From Pseudomonas anguilliseptica (GTDB lineage: Bacteria; Pseudomonadota; Gammaproteobacteria; Pseudomonadales; Pseudomonadaceae), in contig NZ_FNSC01000001.1 of assembly GCF_900105355.1 (NCBI RefSeq), forward strand, positions 4,588,001 through 4,652,000: 64,000 nt of DNA. Reading direction: 5' to 3'. The stretch's first letter is position 1. The number at the start of each line of letters is the position of its first letter. Positions 25,624 to 34,946 of this stretch are shown piece by piece. The notes below the pieces were generated by a model. The model was not told the origin of the DNA and searched no databases. It saw only the letters and a program-made list of their open reading frames with translations. Both the position numbers and the translations under genes were made by a program.

Positions 25624-26517
25624 CTTGGCCAGTTCAACCTGCAGCCAATCGACAAAAACCTGCGTCAGGCGCTTGCGCTCAGGCAGCACCAGGTAATAGC
25701 CCATCGTTGAATGCGCGACTTCATCGCCCAGACGGCACAGCAGGTTCTGCGTCAGCAGTTCATCGACCAGATGGCGCCAGCCGATGGCCACACCCTGCCC
25801 GGCGATGGCCGCCTGGATCAGCAGCGTGTAGTTATCGAAACGCAGGCTGCCGGGGCTGGGTGTTTGCTGCAGGCCGAAAGCGCGAAACAGCTCGGCCCAG
25901 TCGAACCAGCGCGAGCGGTTTTCCGGGCGCAGGTGCAACAGCGGCAGACTGGCCAGCGCAGTAGCCGGCAGCGGTAATTCACGGCCCTTGAGCAGCTGCG
26001 GGCTGCACACCGGGAACACCTCTTCGCGAAACATCAGCTGCGCCTCGGCATGCTTGAAGCGCCCATCGCCGAAGTTGATCGCCACATCGATCTCCGCCGG
26101 CAACGTGCCCTGATCACGCTCGCTGGTAATCAGGCTGACATCCACCTCCGGGTGCAACTGGTGGAAGCGCTGCAAGCGCGGCATCAACCAGTAGGCGGCA
26201 AAAGCAAAGTCAGTGGCCACCTGCAACACCTCATGCTGCTGTTGCGCGATGACCGCCAGCAGCCCGGCATCCAGACTCTGCAGGCCGTCCTGCACGTAAT
26301 TCAGCAACAGCTCGCCGGCATCGGTGAGGGCAATGCCCCGACACACCCGGTCGAACAGGCGCGTGGCCAGCTGCTGCTCCAGCCGTTTGATCTGCTGGCT
26401 GATCGCCGGCTGGCTGGTGCCCAGCTCGCTGGCGGCGGCGGTAAAGCTCAGCTGGCGGGCAGCGGACTCGAATACCCGCAGCACATCCAGCGACACCCCA
26501 TCGATGCGTTCAAACAT
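25609..26517 (-). CDS. LysR-family regulator of choline-sulfate utilisation
   Basis: A 302-residue LysR regulator with an N-terminal winged HTH (FESAARQLSFTAAASELGTS, QPAISQQIKRLEQQLATRLF) and a periplasmic-binding-like effector domain. It is divergent from betC with 112 bases between, the usual place for a local activator, so I infer that it controls betC and the following transport genes in response to choline-O-sulfate or choline. The effector was not determined. Confidence 0.82.
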   Translation of the reverse strand: MFERIDGVSLDVLRVFESAARQLSFTAAASELGTSQPAISQQIKRLEQQLATRLFDRVCRGIALTDAGELLLNYVQDGLQSLDAGLLAVIAQQQHEVLQVATDFAFAAYWLMPRLQRFHQLHPEVDVSLITSERDQGTLPAEIDVAINFGDGRFKHAEAQLMFREEVFPVCSPQLLKGRELPLPATALASLPLLHLRPENRSRWFDWAELFRAFGLQQTPSPGSLRFDNYTLLIQAAIAGQGVAIGWRHLVDELLTQNLLCRLGDEVAHSTMGYYLVLPERKRLTQVFVDWLQVELAKGSGR

Positions 26518-26629
26518 AAGCTCAGGTTATCCAATGCATCTGCTGGCAGCAGGTTTACCCAGCTTTTGCTAAGCCGGATGATCGAGCCAGCACTGTCGCA
26601 TAAATCTTTTATATGGAATACCGGCTGCC

Positions 26630-28126
26630 ATGAAACGCCCGGATATCCTCTTTATCATGGCCGCGCCGATTCTGCCGCTGCACGATGCCGCCTCACCAAT
26701 CCAGATGCCCAACCTGATGCGCCTGGCCGCCGACGCCGTGGTGTTCGATGCCGCCTACTGCAACAGCCCGCTGTGCGCGCCGTCGCGCTTTACCCTGGTC
26801 AGCGGCCAGCTGCCCTCGAAGATCGGCGCTTACGACAACGCTGCCGACTTCCCCGCCGATGTACCGGCCTACGCCCATTACCTGCGCCGCCTGGGCTATC
26901 GCACCGCGCTGTCGGGCAAGATGCATTTCTGCGGCCCGGACCAGCTGCATGGTTATGAAGAGCGCCTGACCAGCGACATCTACCCCGCCGACTACGGCTG
27001 GGCGGTGAACTGGGATGAGCCGGACGTGCGCGCCAGCTGGTACCACAACATGTCGTCGGTGCTACAGGCCGGGCCGTGCGTGCGCACCAACCAGCTGGAC
27101 TTCGATGAAGAGGTGGTGTTCAAGGCCCAGCAGTATCTGTATGACCACGTGCGTGGCGACGGCGAGCAGCCCTTCTGCCTGACCGTGTCGATGACTCACC
27201 CGCATGACCCCTACACCATCCCAGCCGAGTTCTGGGAGCTCTACCGCGACGAGGACATCCCGCTGCCGCGCCAGCACATCGAGCAGGCCGAGCAAGATCC
27301 GCACTCGCAACGCCTGATGAAAGTCATCGATCTGTGGGACAAGCCGCTGCCCGAGCAGAAGATCAAGGACGCACGCCGCGCCTACTTCGGTGCCTGCAGC
27401 TACATCGACAGCAACATCGGCAAGCTGCTGAAAACCCTCAAGGACTGCAACCTGAGCGACAGCACCATCATCGTGTTCTCCGGCGACCACGGCGACATGC
27501 TGGGTGAGCGCGGCCTCTGGTACAAAATGCACTGGTTTGAAATGGCCGCCCGCGTGCCGCTGCTGGTGCATGCGCCCACGCAGTTTGCTGCGCGCCGGGT
27601 AAGCCAGAACGTCTCGACCATGGACCTGCTGCCGACCCTGGTAGAACTGGCCGGCGGCACGCTGCAAGCCGACCTGCCGCTGGATGGCCGCTCGCTACTG
27701 GCGAACCTCGAAGGTCACCAGGGGCATGATGAAGTGATTGGCGAATACATGGCCGAAGGCACCATCAGCCCGCTAATGATGATTCGCCGCGGCGAGTGGA
27801 AGTTTATCTACTCCGAAATTGATCCCCTGCTGCTGTTCAACCTGCGCCACGACCCGCAAGAGCGCGAAAACCTGGCTGAGTCCGCCGAGCACCAAAGCCT
27901 GCTGGCCGACTTTATCAACCGGACCCAGGCGCGCTGGGACATGCCAGCCATTCATCAGGCCACTCTGGCCAGTCAACGCCGTCGACGTTTTGTCGCCAAC
28001 GCCCTGACCCAGGGCCGCCTGACCAGCTGGGACCACCAGCCAATGGTCGACGCCAGCCAACAGTACATGCGCAACCACATTGATCTCGACGACCTCGAAC
28101 GTCGCGCCCGCTTTCCGCAACCCTGA
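26630..28126 (+). CDS. betC: Choline-sulfatase, apparently missing an N-terminal metal-site segment
   Basis: A type I sulfatase of 498 residues that hydrolyses choline-O-sulfate to choline and sulfate in the cytoplasm. The formylglycine-forming motif is C49-A-P-S-R53 within NSPLCAPSRFTLVSG; other landmarks are GKMHFCGPDQLHGYEERL, THPHDPYTIP and FSGDHGDMLGE. Most of the protein matches BetC very closely. The N terminus reads FIMAAPILPL, whereas BetC proteins I know read FIMADQMAAP; the four residues including the first metal-binding Asp are absent, as if 12 bases were lost between two ATGGCC copies. If real, activity should be impaired. Start and ribosome context are otherwise normal. Confidence 0.88.
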   Translation: MKRPDILFIMAAPILPLHDAASPIQMPNLMRLAADAVVFDAAYCNSPLCAPSRFTLVSGQLPSKIGAYDNAADFPADVPAYAHYLRRLGYRTALSGKMHFCGPDQLHGYEERLTSDIYPADYGWAVNWDEPDVRASWYHNMSSVLQAGPCVRTNQLDFDEEVVFKAQQYLYDHVRGDGEQPFCLTVSMTHPHDPYTIPAEFWELYRDEDIPLPRQHIEQAEQDPHSQRLMKVIDLWDKPLPEQKIKDARRAYFGACSYIDSNIGKLLKTLKDCNLSDSTIIVFSGDHGDMLGERGLWYKMHWFEMAARVPLLVHAPTQFAARRVSQNVSTMDLLPTLVELAGGTLQADLPLDGRSLLANLEGHQGHDEVIGEYMAEGTISPLMMIRRGEWKFIYSEIDPLLLFNLRHDPQERENLAESAEHQSLLADFINRTQARWDMPAIHQATLASQRRRRFVANALTQGRLTSWDHQPMVDASQQYMRNHIDLDDLERRARFPQP

Positions 28127-28178
28127 TTGCAAGCCACTGCCGCGTTGAAAAACTAATAACTAAAGAGAGGGGCATGCC

Positions 28179-29102
28179 ATGCACAGATTCAGCACAGCAC
28201 TTATCGGCGGCCTGTTACTGGCCGCCGGCAGCCACGCCTTCGCCGAAGACGCCAGTTGCGCCACAGTGAAACTCGGCGATCCGGGTTGGAGTGATATTGC
28301 CGTAACCAATGGCATCGCCAGCTTCCTGCTCGACGGCCTGGGCTACAAGGCTCAGCCGCAGACCCTGGCCGTACCGATCATTTTCGCCGGGCTGCAGAAA
28401 GGTCAGGTGGATGTGCTCCTCGGCAACTGGATGCCCGCGCAGCAGAGCAACTACGACAAGTTCGTGACCACCGGTGAAGTCGAGCAGGTGGTGGAAAACC
28501 TCAGCGGCACCGAGTACACCCTGGCCGTTCCCACTTACGCCTATGAGGCGGGGGTGAAGACCTTTGCCGACCTCAACCAGCATGCCGACAAGTTCAGCCG
28601 CAAGATCTACGGCATCGGTTCCGGCGCACCGGCCAACGAATCCATCCAGAAGATGATCGCCGCCGACGAATTCGGCCTCAAGGACTGGAGCCTGGTCGAA
28701 TCCAGTGAACAGGCCATGTTGGTGCAGGTTGGCCGCGCAGTGAAACGCGAGCAATTTGTGGTGTTCCTCGGCTGGACCCCGCACCCGATGAACGTGCAAT
28801 ACGACATGCGCTACCTCAAGGGTGGCGAGAAGTACTTCGGTGCCAGCGGCAGCGTTAACACCCTGGCTCGCAAAGGCTATGCCGCGCAGTGCCCGAATGT
28901 CGGCAAGCTGCTGAACAACCTGAAGTTCACCCAGGAGATGGAGAACGCCATCATGGATCAGGTGCTGAGCAAACAGGCCAGCAACGATGAGGCGATCAAG
29001 GCCTGGCTCAAGGTCAATCCCGCGGTGGTTGCCGGCCGGCTTGAGGGCGTCACCAGCCGCACTGGCGGTGATGCTCTGGCCGCTGTTAACGCCAAGCTTT
29101 GA
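28179..29102 (+). CDS. Choline/betaine-type ABC transporter substrate-binding protein (ChoX-like)
   Basis: A 307-residue periplasmic protein. The signal peptide (GGLLLAAGSHAFA) precedes an OpuAC-type ligand-binding fold. Trp residues in DPGWSDIAVTNG, LLGNWMPAQ and FLGWTPHPM are placed to form the aromatic cage for a trimethylammonium group. No permease or ATPase gene is nearby, so it would work with a transporter encoded elsewhere, as orphan choline, carnitine and betaine binding proteins do in Pseudomonas. It could bind choline or choline-O-sulfate. Confidence 0.85.
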   Translation: MHRFSTALIGGLLLAAGSHAFAEDASCATVKLGDPGWSDIAVTNGIASFLLDGLGYKAQPQTLAVPIIFAGLQKGQVDVLLGNWMPAQQSNYDKFVTTGEVEQVVENLSGTEYTLAVPTYAYEAGVKTFADLNQHADKFSRKIYGIGSGAPANESIQKMIAADEFGLKDWSLVESSEQAMLVQVGRAVKREQFVVFLGWTPHPMNVQYDMRYLKGGEKYFGASGSVNTLARKGYAAQCPNVGKLLNNLKFTQEMENAIMDQVLSKQASNDEAIKAWLKVNPAVVAGRLEGVTSRTGGDALAAVNAKL

Positions 29103-29183
29103 ACCGGCCGACTTGATGCCCTAAAGTAGGCGGGCCGCTGCTGTGCAGCGGCCTTGTCCATCGCCCGCACAAGAAGCACACGC

Positions 29184-30752
29184 ATGCCCTTGCTCCGCCT
29201 TCAGACCCTGTTGCCCTTTCTGCGCTGGCTGCCGCATTGCAGCAAACACAGCCTCGGTAAAGACCTGTTGGTGGGACTCAACGGTGCCATCCTGGCGCTG
29301 CCGCAATCTATCGCCTACGCCCTGATCGCCGGGCTGCCGCCGCAATATGGCTTGTACGCGGCCATCGTGCCGGTGCTGATTGCCTGCCTGTGGGGGTCCT
29401 CCAGTTTTCTGATCTGCGCCCCCACCGCCGCGATTTCCATCGTGCTGTTCAGCAGTGTCAGTCCGATGGCGACAACGGGCAGCGACCACTTTATTGCCCT
29501 GATTCTGCTGCTGACCCTGCTGGCCGGTGTGTGCCAATGGCTGCTCGGCCTGCTGCGCTTCGGCGCGCTGGTGAATTTCGTCTCACATTCGGTGGTGCTC
29601 GGCTTCACCCTGGGCGCCGCACTGGTGATCGGCATCGGTCAGTTACCTAACCTGCTCGGTCTCACCGTCACCAGCCAGGCCACCGCACTGACAAGCCTGC
29701 TCAGCCTCGGCGAGCACCTGGCCGAGAGTGACTGGCGCACCCTGGCCGTGGCAGTGTTCACCTTAAGCATCAGCCTGATAAGCAAGCGTTTATGGCCGCG
29801 CGCCCCGGCGTTGCTTATCGGTATCGTCGCAGCCAGCCTGCTGGTTATGGCCTGGCCGGAGCAGCTGGGTGGAATCGCATTAGTCAGCAGCTTCGAAGGC
29901 AGCCTGCCGCCCTTCGCCCTACTGGAGTTCAACCTCACCCATATCCTGCAACTGTTGCCCGCCGCCGCGGCCTGCGGTTTGCTCGGCCTGGTCACCAGCC
30001 TGTCGATTGCCAGCGCCCTGGCGGATAAATCCCAGCAGCGGTTCGATGCCAATCAGGAAGTCCGCGCCCAGGGCCTGTCGAATATCGTCGGCCCCTGGTT
30101 CAGCGGTTCGCTGTCGGCCGGCTCCTTCACCCGCTCGGCGCTCAACCAGCAAGCCGGCGCCTGCTCGCCCATGGCCGGGGTGTTCTCTGTCCTGCTGGTG
30201 GCGTTGTTCGCCCTGTATGGCAGCAGCCTGTTTGCCTATGTACCAATTCCCGCCATGGCGGCGAGCATTCTGCTGATCTGCTGGGGGCTGTTCGACCTCA
30301 ACGCCGTCAAGGCCCTGAGGCGCGTGAGCCGCAGCGAGTTTCTGGTGATGCTGCTAACCGTGCTGGCAACCCTGGTGATGGAGCTGCAAAGCGCCATCTA
30401 CGCCGGCGTGCTGGCCTCCCTGATCGTCTACCTCAAACGCACCTCCCAACCGTGCGTGCGTCAGTGGCAGGACGGTGAGCAGGAATGGCTGTGTATCGAA
30501 GGTTCGATCTTCTTCGGCGCTTGCCACTACCTGCAGCAACGCCTGCAACACAGTTGCGCCCCCTGGGTGATGATCGATGCGCGGCATATCAACTTTATCG
30601 ACTACGCCGGCGTCACCATGCTGCACCAGGAAGCGCGCCGTCTGCGCAGCCAGCAGCGGCATCTGGTGCTGCACCACGCACGGCCACAGGTGATCGATGA
30701 AATCCACAAGCTGGAAGGCGCAGAGCGCTGCCCGGTGCAGTTCGCCAGCTAA
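29184..30752 (+). CDS. SulP-family anion permease with STAS domain
   Basis: A 522-residue inner-membrane permease. The SulP core has about 12-14 helices (ALPQSIAYALIAGLPPQYGL, CAPTAAISIVLFSSV, GPWFSGSLSAGSFTRSALN) and a C-terminal cytosolic STAS domain (IEGSIFFGACHYLQQRLQ, WVMIDARHINFIDYAG). SulP proteins carry sulfate and other anions; its place behind betC and a choline-binding protein suggests import of choline-O-sulfate or handling of released sulfate. ATG 29184 is preferred over an upstream TTG. Confidence 0.85.
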   Translation: MPLLRLQTLLPFLRWLPHCSKHSLGKDLLVGLNGAILALPQSIAYALIAGLPPQYGLYAAIVPVLIACLWGSSSFLICAPTAAISIVLFSSVSPMATTGSDHFIALILLLTLLAGVCQWLLGLLRFGALVNFVSHSVVLGFTLGAALVIGIGQLPNLLGLTVTSQATALTSLLSLGEHLAESDWRTLAVAVFTLSISLISKRLWPRAPALLIGIVAASLLVMAWPEQLGGIALVSSFEGSLPPFALLEFNLTHILQLLPAAAACGLLGLVTSLSIASALADKSQQRFDANQEVRAQGLSNIVGPWFSGSLSAGSFTRSALNQQAGACSPMAGVFSVLLVALFALYGSSLFAYVPIPAMAASILLICWGLFDLNAVKALRRVSRSEFLVMLLTVLATLVMELQSAIYAGVLASLIVYLKRTSQPCVRQWQDGEQEWLCIEGSIFFGACHYLQQRLQHSCAPWVMIDARHINFIDYAGVTMLHQEARRLRSQQRHLVLHHARPQVIDEIHKLEGAERCPVQFAS

Positions 30753-30954
30753 TCGGCAGTCAGCGCCAGTAAAATATCGGCATACAGGTGCAGTTGAGCC
30801 CCAGGGCTTCATCCTGTTCGAGGTCGCGGCAGCCCAGGTCAAGTCGCGCTGAATGCACGCCCACTAGCCCGGCACGTTTTGACAGACGGACCTGAGTACA
30901 ATTCCGTTCTGACCGCGCAACTGGCCCAGACCAGCAATCTCAGGAGCGCCACGC

Positions 30955-31086
30955 ATAAGCAGCCCCGTTGCCGAAACCATCCAGAAAAACTGGCGCAAAC
31001 TGACAACCTGATGCAGCAGCGCTATGACATGCCCCGCGAGGAAGCCAGCAAACAGGTTGTGAGTCTCTTCGAAAGGCACCGCACCA
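30955..31086 (+). pseudogene. CsbD-like stress protein remnant
   Basis: After AGGAG, the codon expected to be ATG reads ATA (30955) and encodes SSPVAETIQKNWRKL; the neighbouring frame then continues with TDNLMQQRYDMPREEASKQV and SLFERH. Both pieces resemble CsbD-family proteins (helix, then a Q-RYG---EEAE-QV helix), but the middle is missing, the frame changes and the start is lost. The similarity is short, so the call is tentative. The rest of 30753-31103 holds nothing else I recognise. Confidence 0.35.
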
Positions 31087-31103
31087 GCCGGCGCCACGCC
31101 GCC

Positions 31104-31345
31104 TCACTTCAGGCGGTAACGCGCCAACTCAGCCGGCGTCAGCACGCGCATGCGCTGTGGCTCGGTGCTGTGGATCGCCTCAAGTAGCTCGGGCGGTATC
31201 TGCATTTCTTTAAAGTAAGCTGCCTGAGTCGCTCTGCTCGGTGCAAAGGCGGACGCCGAATGCACCGAATCACTGCCCGCATAATACGGCCGGTGAATGC
31301 CCACATGGACGAAGATACCTGTTACCGAGCAATCGCGCATAATTT
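31104..31345 (-). pseudogene. Fragment of a ClpP-like periplasmic protein (COG3904 type)
   Basis: The C-terminal part of an exported serine-protease-like family: VGIHRPYYAG followed by TQAAYFKEMQIPPELLEAIH and a terminal RMRVLTPAELARYRL. These match the usual GVHRP and xLTPEELxRYxL ends of such proteins. The N-terminal signal peptide and catalytic region are absent. The upstream sequence is no longer protein-like, so this is a decayed remnant. Confidence 0.5.
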
Positions 31346-31442
31346 GCAGCATTGGGTGCATGCTTCGACAACCCCGGCCTGCCCTACCCACCCGTACGTA
31401 ACGCCGCTACCACCTGCCCAAGTGAGAATTTCCGTGGCCCCG

Positions 31443-31979
31443 ATGTTCGAAATCCAGCACCACACTCCTGAAATCTACCGCCAGCAAACCCGCCGCAGCA
31501 CCCTGACTATCGCGGCGATCTTTGTCACCCTGGCCATGCTGCTATCGAGCAGCGCCGTGCTGCTGTTCGGCACCCCAGGCGGCGACAACTTCCGCTGGAA
31601 CCTCGGCGGAGTTATCGCCGCACTAGTGCTGACTGTAGCCCTGGTGCGCGTGCTGCTATGGCCACAGCCCTTTATGGCCGCCGCCGTGTACGGCTGGCGC
31701 CTGAAACGCAGCCTGATGCGCGTGACCAATCTGATGCACCACGTCAAAGCCGGTGTCGCTGCCTGCGACCCAGCTGCCATGCAGCTACTGCGTTTCTACC
31801 ATCTGGGCCTGACCCAGATGCACCAACTGGATGGCAACTCCAGCGCACTCAGTGAAGCGGTGGCGGAAATCAATCGGCACAAGGAGCGCATGGAAGAGCT
31901 GGGCATGAAGACCGATCAACCGCGACTCGATGCGGACTGGCTTGCAGCTGTGAAAAAGATCCAGCCCCTGCCCCGTTAA
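31443..31979 (+). CDS. DUF3087 family membrane protein
   Basis: A 178-residue protein with two N-terminal transmembrane helices (TIAAIFVTLAMLLSSSAVLL and GVIAALVLTVALVRVLLWP) and a helical cytosolic C terminus (MQLLRFYHLGLTQMHQLDGN). The opening FEIQHHTPEIYRQQTRRSTL is characteristic of DUF3087. The role is unknown. ATG 31443 is chosen over a frame open from 31260, whose extra residues are not protein-like. Confidence 0.75.
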   Translation: MFEIQHHTPEIYRQQTRRSTLTIAAIFVTLAMLLSSSAVLLFGTPGGDNFRWNLGGVIAALVLTVALVRVLLWPQPFMAAAVYGWRLKRSLMRVTNLMHHVKAGVAACDPAAMQLLRFYHLGLTQMHQLDGNSSALSEAVAEINRHKERMEELGMKTDQPRLDADWLAAVKKIQPLPR

Positions 31980-32267
31980 CCTGGCTAGCGCGAAGATGAA
32001 CGAGCATCTCTGGTCAACGCTTTAGGCTGTGAACGCGAATGAACAGCTATAAATCCACTAACGGTTACATGCAGCAGTTTCTTTTAGCCACAGGTGGGGC
32101 AAGCAGTCCATGCCAGAGATCCTTACGAGCACGGATACTTGCACAGACATCGGGCTGCACACCTTGCCCGCACTGAGGTCGTAGTTTGCCTTCTTGATAA
32201 AGGTAATTGGCGCGAGGGCTAGTTGACCTACTGAACAACCGCGCCACACAAATTTGAGAGATGGCCA
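31980..32267. other. Intergenic region, nothing recognised
   Basis: 288 bases with no convincing gene, hairpin or repeat. A minus-strand open frame crosses it, but its translation has no family look and runs into the next gene. Confidence 0.3.
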
Positions 32268-32903
32268 ATGAAACCATTCAAGACGCCCACAACACATGGC
32301 TACCTCATCCAGTCCTGGCAACGTGCATGGCGCAACCTGAACCTACCGGCCCCGGCCGGTTTGTTCGAGCGGCTGCTGGCTGCTTATAACGAGCCGCATC
32401 GCCACTACCACACGCAACAACACCTCGTGGAATGCCTCGAACATTTCGACGCAGCGCTCGCCTTTGCGAGCGAGCCCGGTGAAGTTGAAATCGCGCTGTG
32501 GTTTCACGATGCAATCTACATACTGCGCGGAGCAGACAATGAACTGCGCAGCGCCGACTGGGCCATGCAGGAATTAGCGGCCAGCGGAGCCACAACGCAG
32601 GTTCAAGCGCGGGTGCATAACCTGATCATGACCACCCTCCATAACGCCATACCCAGCGATGCCGACCAGCAACTTCTCGTCGATATCGACCTGGCCATCC
32701 TCGGTGCCGCGCCTGCGCGCTTCAGCGAATACGACCGCCAGGTACGCGCCGAATACAGCTGGGTACCTGGTCTGCTGTACCGCATCAAACGCAAGGCAGT
32801 GCTCAAGCATTTCCTCACACGCGACCACCTCTACAACACAAGCCACTTCCGGAATCAATACGAACAACAGGCCAAGGCCAACCTGCAGACGGCGATTGGC
32901 TAG
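32268..32903 (+). CDS. Predicted metal-dependent HD-superfamily phosphohydrolase
   Basis: A 211-residue protein of the COG4339 type. The metal-binding pattern is YHTQQHLVECLEHF, the HD pair in LWFHDAIYILRGADNE and a later Asp in LLVDIDLAILGA. No nucleotide-binding partner domain is seen. The substrate is unknown. It is transcribed alone and is the last core-like gene before the IS630/toxin-antitoxin island. Confidence 0.82.
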   Translation: MKPFKTPTTHGYLIQSWQRAWRNLNLPAPAGLFERLLAAYNEPHRHYHTQQHLVECLEHFDAALAFASEPGEVEIALWFHDAIYILRGADNELRSADWAMQELAASGATTQVQARVHNLIMTTLHNAIPSDADQQLLVDIDLAILGAAPARFSEYDRQVRAEYSWVPGLLYRIKRKAVLKHFLTRDHLYNTSHFRNQYEQQAKANLQTAIG

Positions 32904-33125
32904 CACAGCCCAATGCTTACGCCCACCGCCCTGCTCCCACACAGCAAACAAGTAAACCCTGGCCGATGGGGAACAGCATAAAAATGACGGACTTGGAGAG
33001 TTTTTAGGACTGTTGTGAGTTAGTGAGGTGTTTGGCACTGGGAAGGAAACCGGTGGGATGAGCCGGGACGATGCGGGATAGGCTGGGAAAGCCAAGCCCG
33101 GTGCGGGGTTCCGGGTAGGCCCTGG

Positions 33126-33383
33126 TTAGTGCCAAAGGCGTGCAAAGCCATCGAAACGCGAAAACCTAAAATAGCCCACCCGTTCATCGAACAGGTCGAC
33201 CATTTGCTTGATGTGGGTGAAGTAGCGGGAGAGCTTGGTCGCTTCTATACGCTCGTAGCCTGAGCGACTTTGCGTGATTCGGAATGCTGGTGCGTCGGAC
33301 TTCTCGATAGCCTGGACGAGTGACTCAATTTGAAGGGCAATGTCGGATTGGGAGAGGTGGGTGTAGGTCTTACGATTGCTCAT
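33126..33383 (-). CDS. Small hypothetical protein
   Basis: An 85-residue protein (SNRKTYTHLSQSDIALQIES start) with mixed helix and strand and an aromatic C terminus (GYFRFSRFDGFARLWH). No family is recognised. AGG lies ahead of the ATG. Its promoter side abuts the IS630 element, whose left TA duplication is only 30 bases upstream of the ATG, so its expression may be altered by the insertion. Confidence 0.5.
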   Translation of the reverse strand: MSNRKTYTHLSQSDIALQIESLVQAIEKSDAPAFRITQSRSGYERIEATKLSRYFTHIKQMVDLFDERVGYFRFSRFDGFARLWH

Positions 33384-33414
33384 GGTGGGTACCTGGTTGA
33401 TTGACTCACACCTA

Positions 33415-34598
33415 GTGGCCTGTCTGGTTAATCCAATAACTCATTCCGAATTACAGCCAGCTTTGCTCGATGCACGGAGCTGATAATCGACTCAGCCGTT
33501 TTGCTCCAGCGGAACGGCTTAGCCGAATGTTCGTTATGAGCCTCAATGAAGCGACGTATCGCCGCTCTCAGGTCAGCCACGCTGCTGAAGGCATCACGAT
33601 AAAGCGCCCGTCTTTCCAGTTGCGCAAACCAGCCCTCCACGGCGTTCAGCCACGAGGCGCTGGTCGGTGTGAAGTGCAGCTTGAAACGGGGATGCTTCTC
33701 CAGCCATTCCCTGACGGCAGCGGTCTTGTGAGTCGAGCTGTTGTCCAGAATTACATGCAGGTCCAGCTCGGCGGGAGTGCTGCGGTCGATCTGTCGAAGG
33801 AACTCCAAAAACTCCTTGGCCCTGTGCCGCTGGGTGATACGGCCGATGACCTTACCCGTCAGGATGTCAAAGGCTGCGTACAGACTGGCCGTACCGTGGC
33901 GCTTATAGTCATGCGTCCGCCGCTCAATCTGCCCGGGCTTGAGCGGCAGCATGGGCTGTGTGCGGTCCAGCGCCTGGATCTGTGTTTTTTCGTCAACAGA
34001 TAGCACCAGGGCGTTGTCGGGCGGATTCAAATAGAGCCCGACGACATCGACCACTTTGTCTGCAAAGTGCGGGTCGTTACTGATCTTGAAGGTTTTCAAC
34101 CGGTGCGGCTTGAGGTCGGCAGCAGCCCACACCTGTGCGACCTGCCAGATGCTGACCCCAGCGTACTTGGCCATCAACCGTAGGCTCCAGTGGGTAGCTT
34201 CGCGCGGGACTCGCTGGGTCGTCAGCGTCAGGATTTCCTTGATCTTCGCTTCGTTGAGCTTGCGAGGCGCTCCACTGCGCCGCAGGTCACTCAGCCCCTC
34301 CAGACCGGTCTCCTGGTAGCGTTTACGCCATTTGAAGACCACTGGCGCAGAGACTTGCAGCTGCTCGCTGATCTCCTTGGGCGTGAGACCGTTGGCCAGC
34401 AGCAACAGAATTCTGGCCCGCTGGCCGATGCTCTGAGGCAGCGATCCCATGCGTAACCAGCCTTGCAGCATGTCGGCATCACTGGGACTCAAGAAGAATG
34501 GGGCTGCTGGCCGGGCCATATGGGAGCTCAATTCATGACGATAGAGCGCGCAGTATACTGGCCCGGCATTGGATTAACGAATTTTACAGACAGCTCAC
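33415..34598 (-). mobile_element. IS630-family insertion sequence
   Basis: A 1184-base element. Termini GTGGCCTGTCTG (left) and GTGAGCTGTCTG (right, inverted) match at ten of 12 positions, and both ends also carry GTTAATCCAAT a short way inside. TA at 33413-33414 and 34599-34600 is the target duplication typical of IS630/Tc1. It contains one intact transposase. Confidence 0.85.
33428..34519 (-). CDS. IS630-family transposase
   Basis: A 363-residue DDE transposase with an N-terminal HTH (ILLLLANGLTPKEISEQLQV) and catalytic core motifs LSVDEKTQIQALDR (first D), HVILDNSSTHKT (second D) and SASWLNAVEGWF (final E). It is intact and therefore possibly active. A TTG at 34531 is an alternative start. 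Confidence 0.92.
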   Translation of the reverse strand: MARPAAPFFLSPSDADMLQGWLRMGSLPQSIGQRARILLLLANGLTPKEISEQLQVSAPVVFKWRKRYQETGLEGLSDLRRSGAPRKLNEAKIKEILTLTTQRVPREATHWSLRLMAKYAGVSIWQVAQVWAAADLKPHRLKTFKISNDPHFADKVVDVVGLYLNPPDNALVLSVDEKTQIQALDRTQPMLPLKPGQIERRTHDYKRHGTASLYAAFDILTGKVIGRITQRHRAKEFLEFLRQIDRSTPAELDLHVILDNSSTHKTAAVREWLEKHPRFKLHFTPTSASWLNAVEGWFAQLERRALYRDAFSSVADLRAAIRRFIEAHNEHSAKPFRWSKTAESIISSVHRAKLAVIRNELLD

Positions 34599-34600
34599 TA

Positions 34601-34946
34601 GTACGTGATGTGGATTTTTAACCGTTCTCCTTTTCCTCTGCTGGTAGTCCATGCTGAGGGATAGCGATGATGATTGCTATTATGAAGGTAGAACAGATAG
34701 TTAATAGCTATATCAATAGATGCAGCTTTACTCACTTCCGACTATCTCGGCGAGACAGGGCAATGGGGAGCAAGATTGCCAAGCCTATCGAGAGATTTTC
34801 CGCATCGCTTCTTGGGAGAGTTAGCTGAGAAACCGACCTCTAAATGCACAAGCGACATTACCAGTCGAAGCTAGTCATAGCGCATGATTATCAGTCCTAT
34901 CCAGCCATACTTTGGACTATGACGCCGTGGTCGCAAGGAAAAATAC
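34601..34946. other. Low-GC intergenic stretch, nothing recognised
   Basis: About 345 bases of visibly lower GC (for example GATGATTGCTATTATGAAGG near 34667) between the IS630 right end and the ParE-type toxin gene. No gene or repeat is clear. Base composition unlike the flanks suggests acquired DNA. Confidence 0.35.

Noticed and set aside
31260..31442. N-terminal extension of the DUF3087 protein
   Set aside because: The 61 extra residues overlap a decayed antisense gene and lack family similarity; DUF3087 proteins begin near ATG 31443.
32058..32321. 87-codon minus-strand open frame in an intergenic gap
   Set aside because: No family resemblance, no ribosome site, and it overlaps the start of the HD-phosphohydrolase gene.
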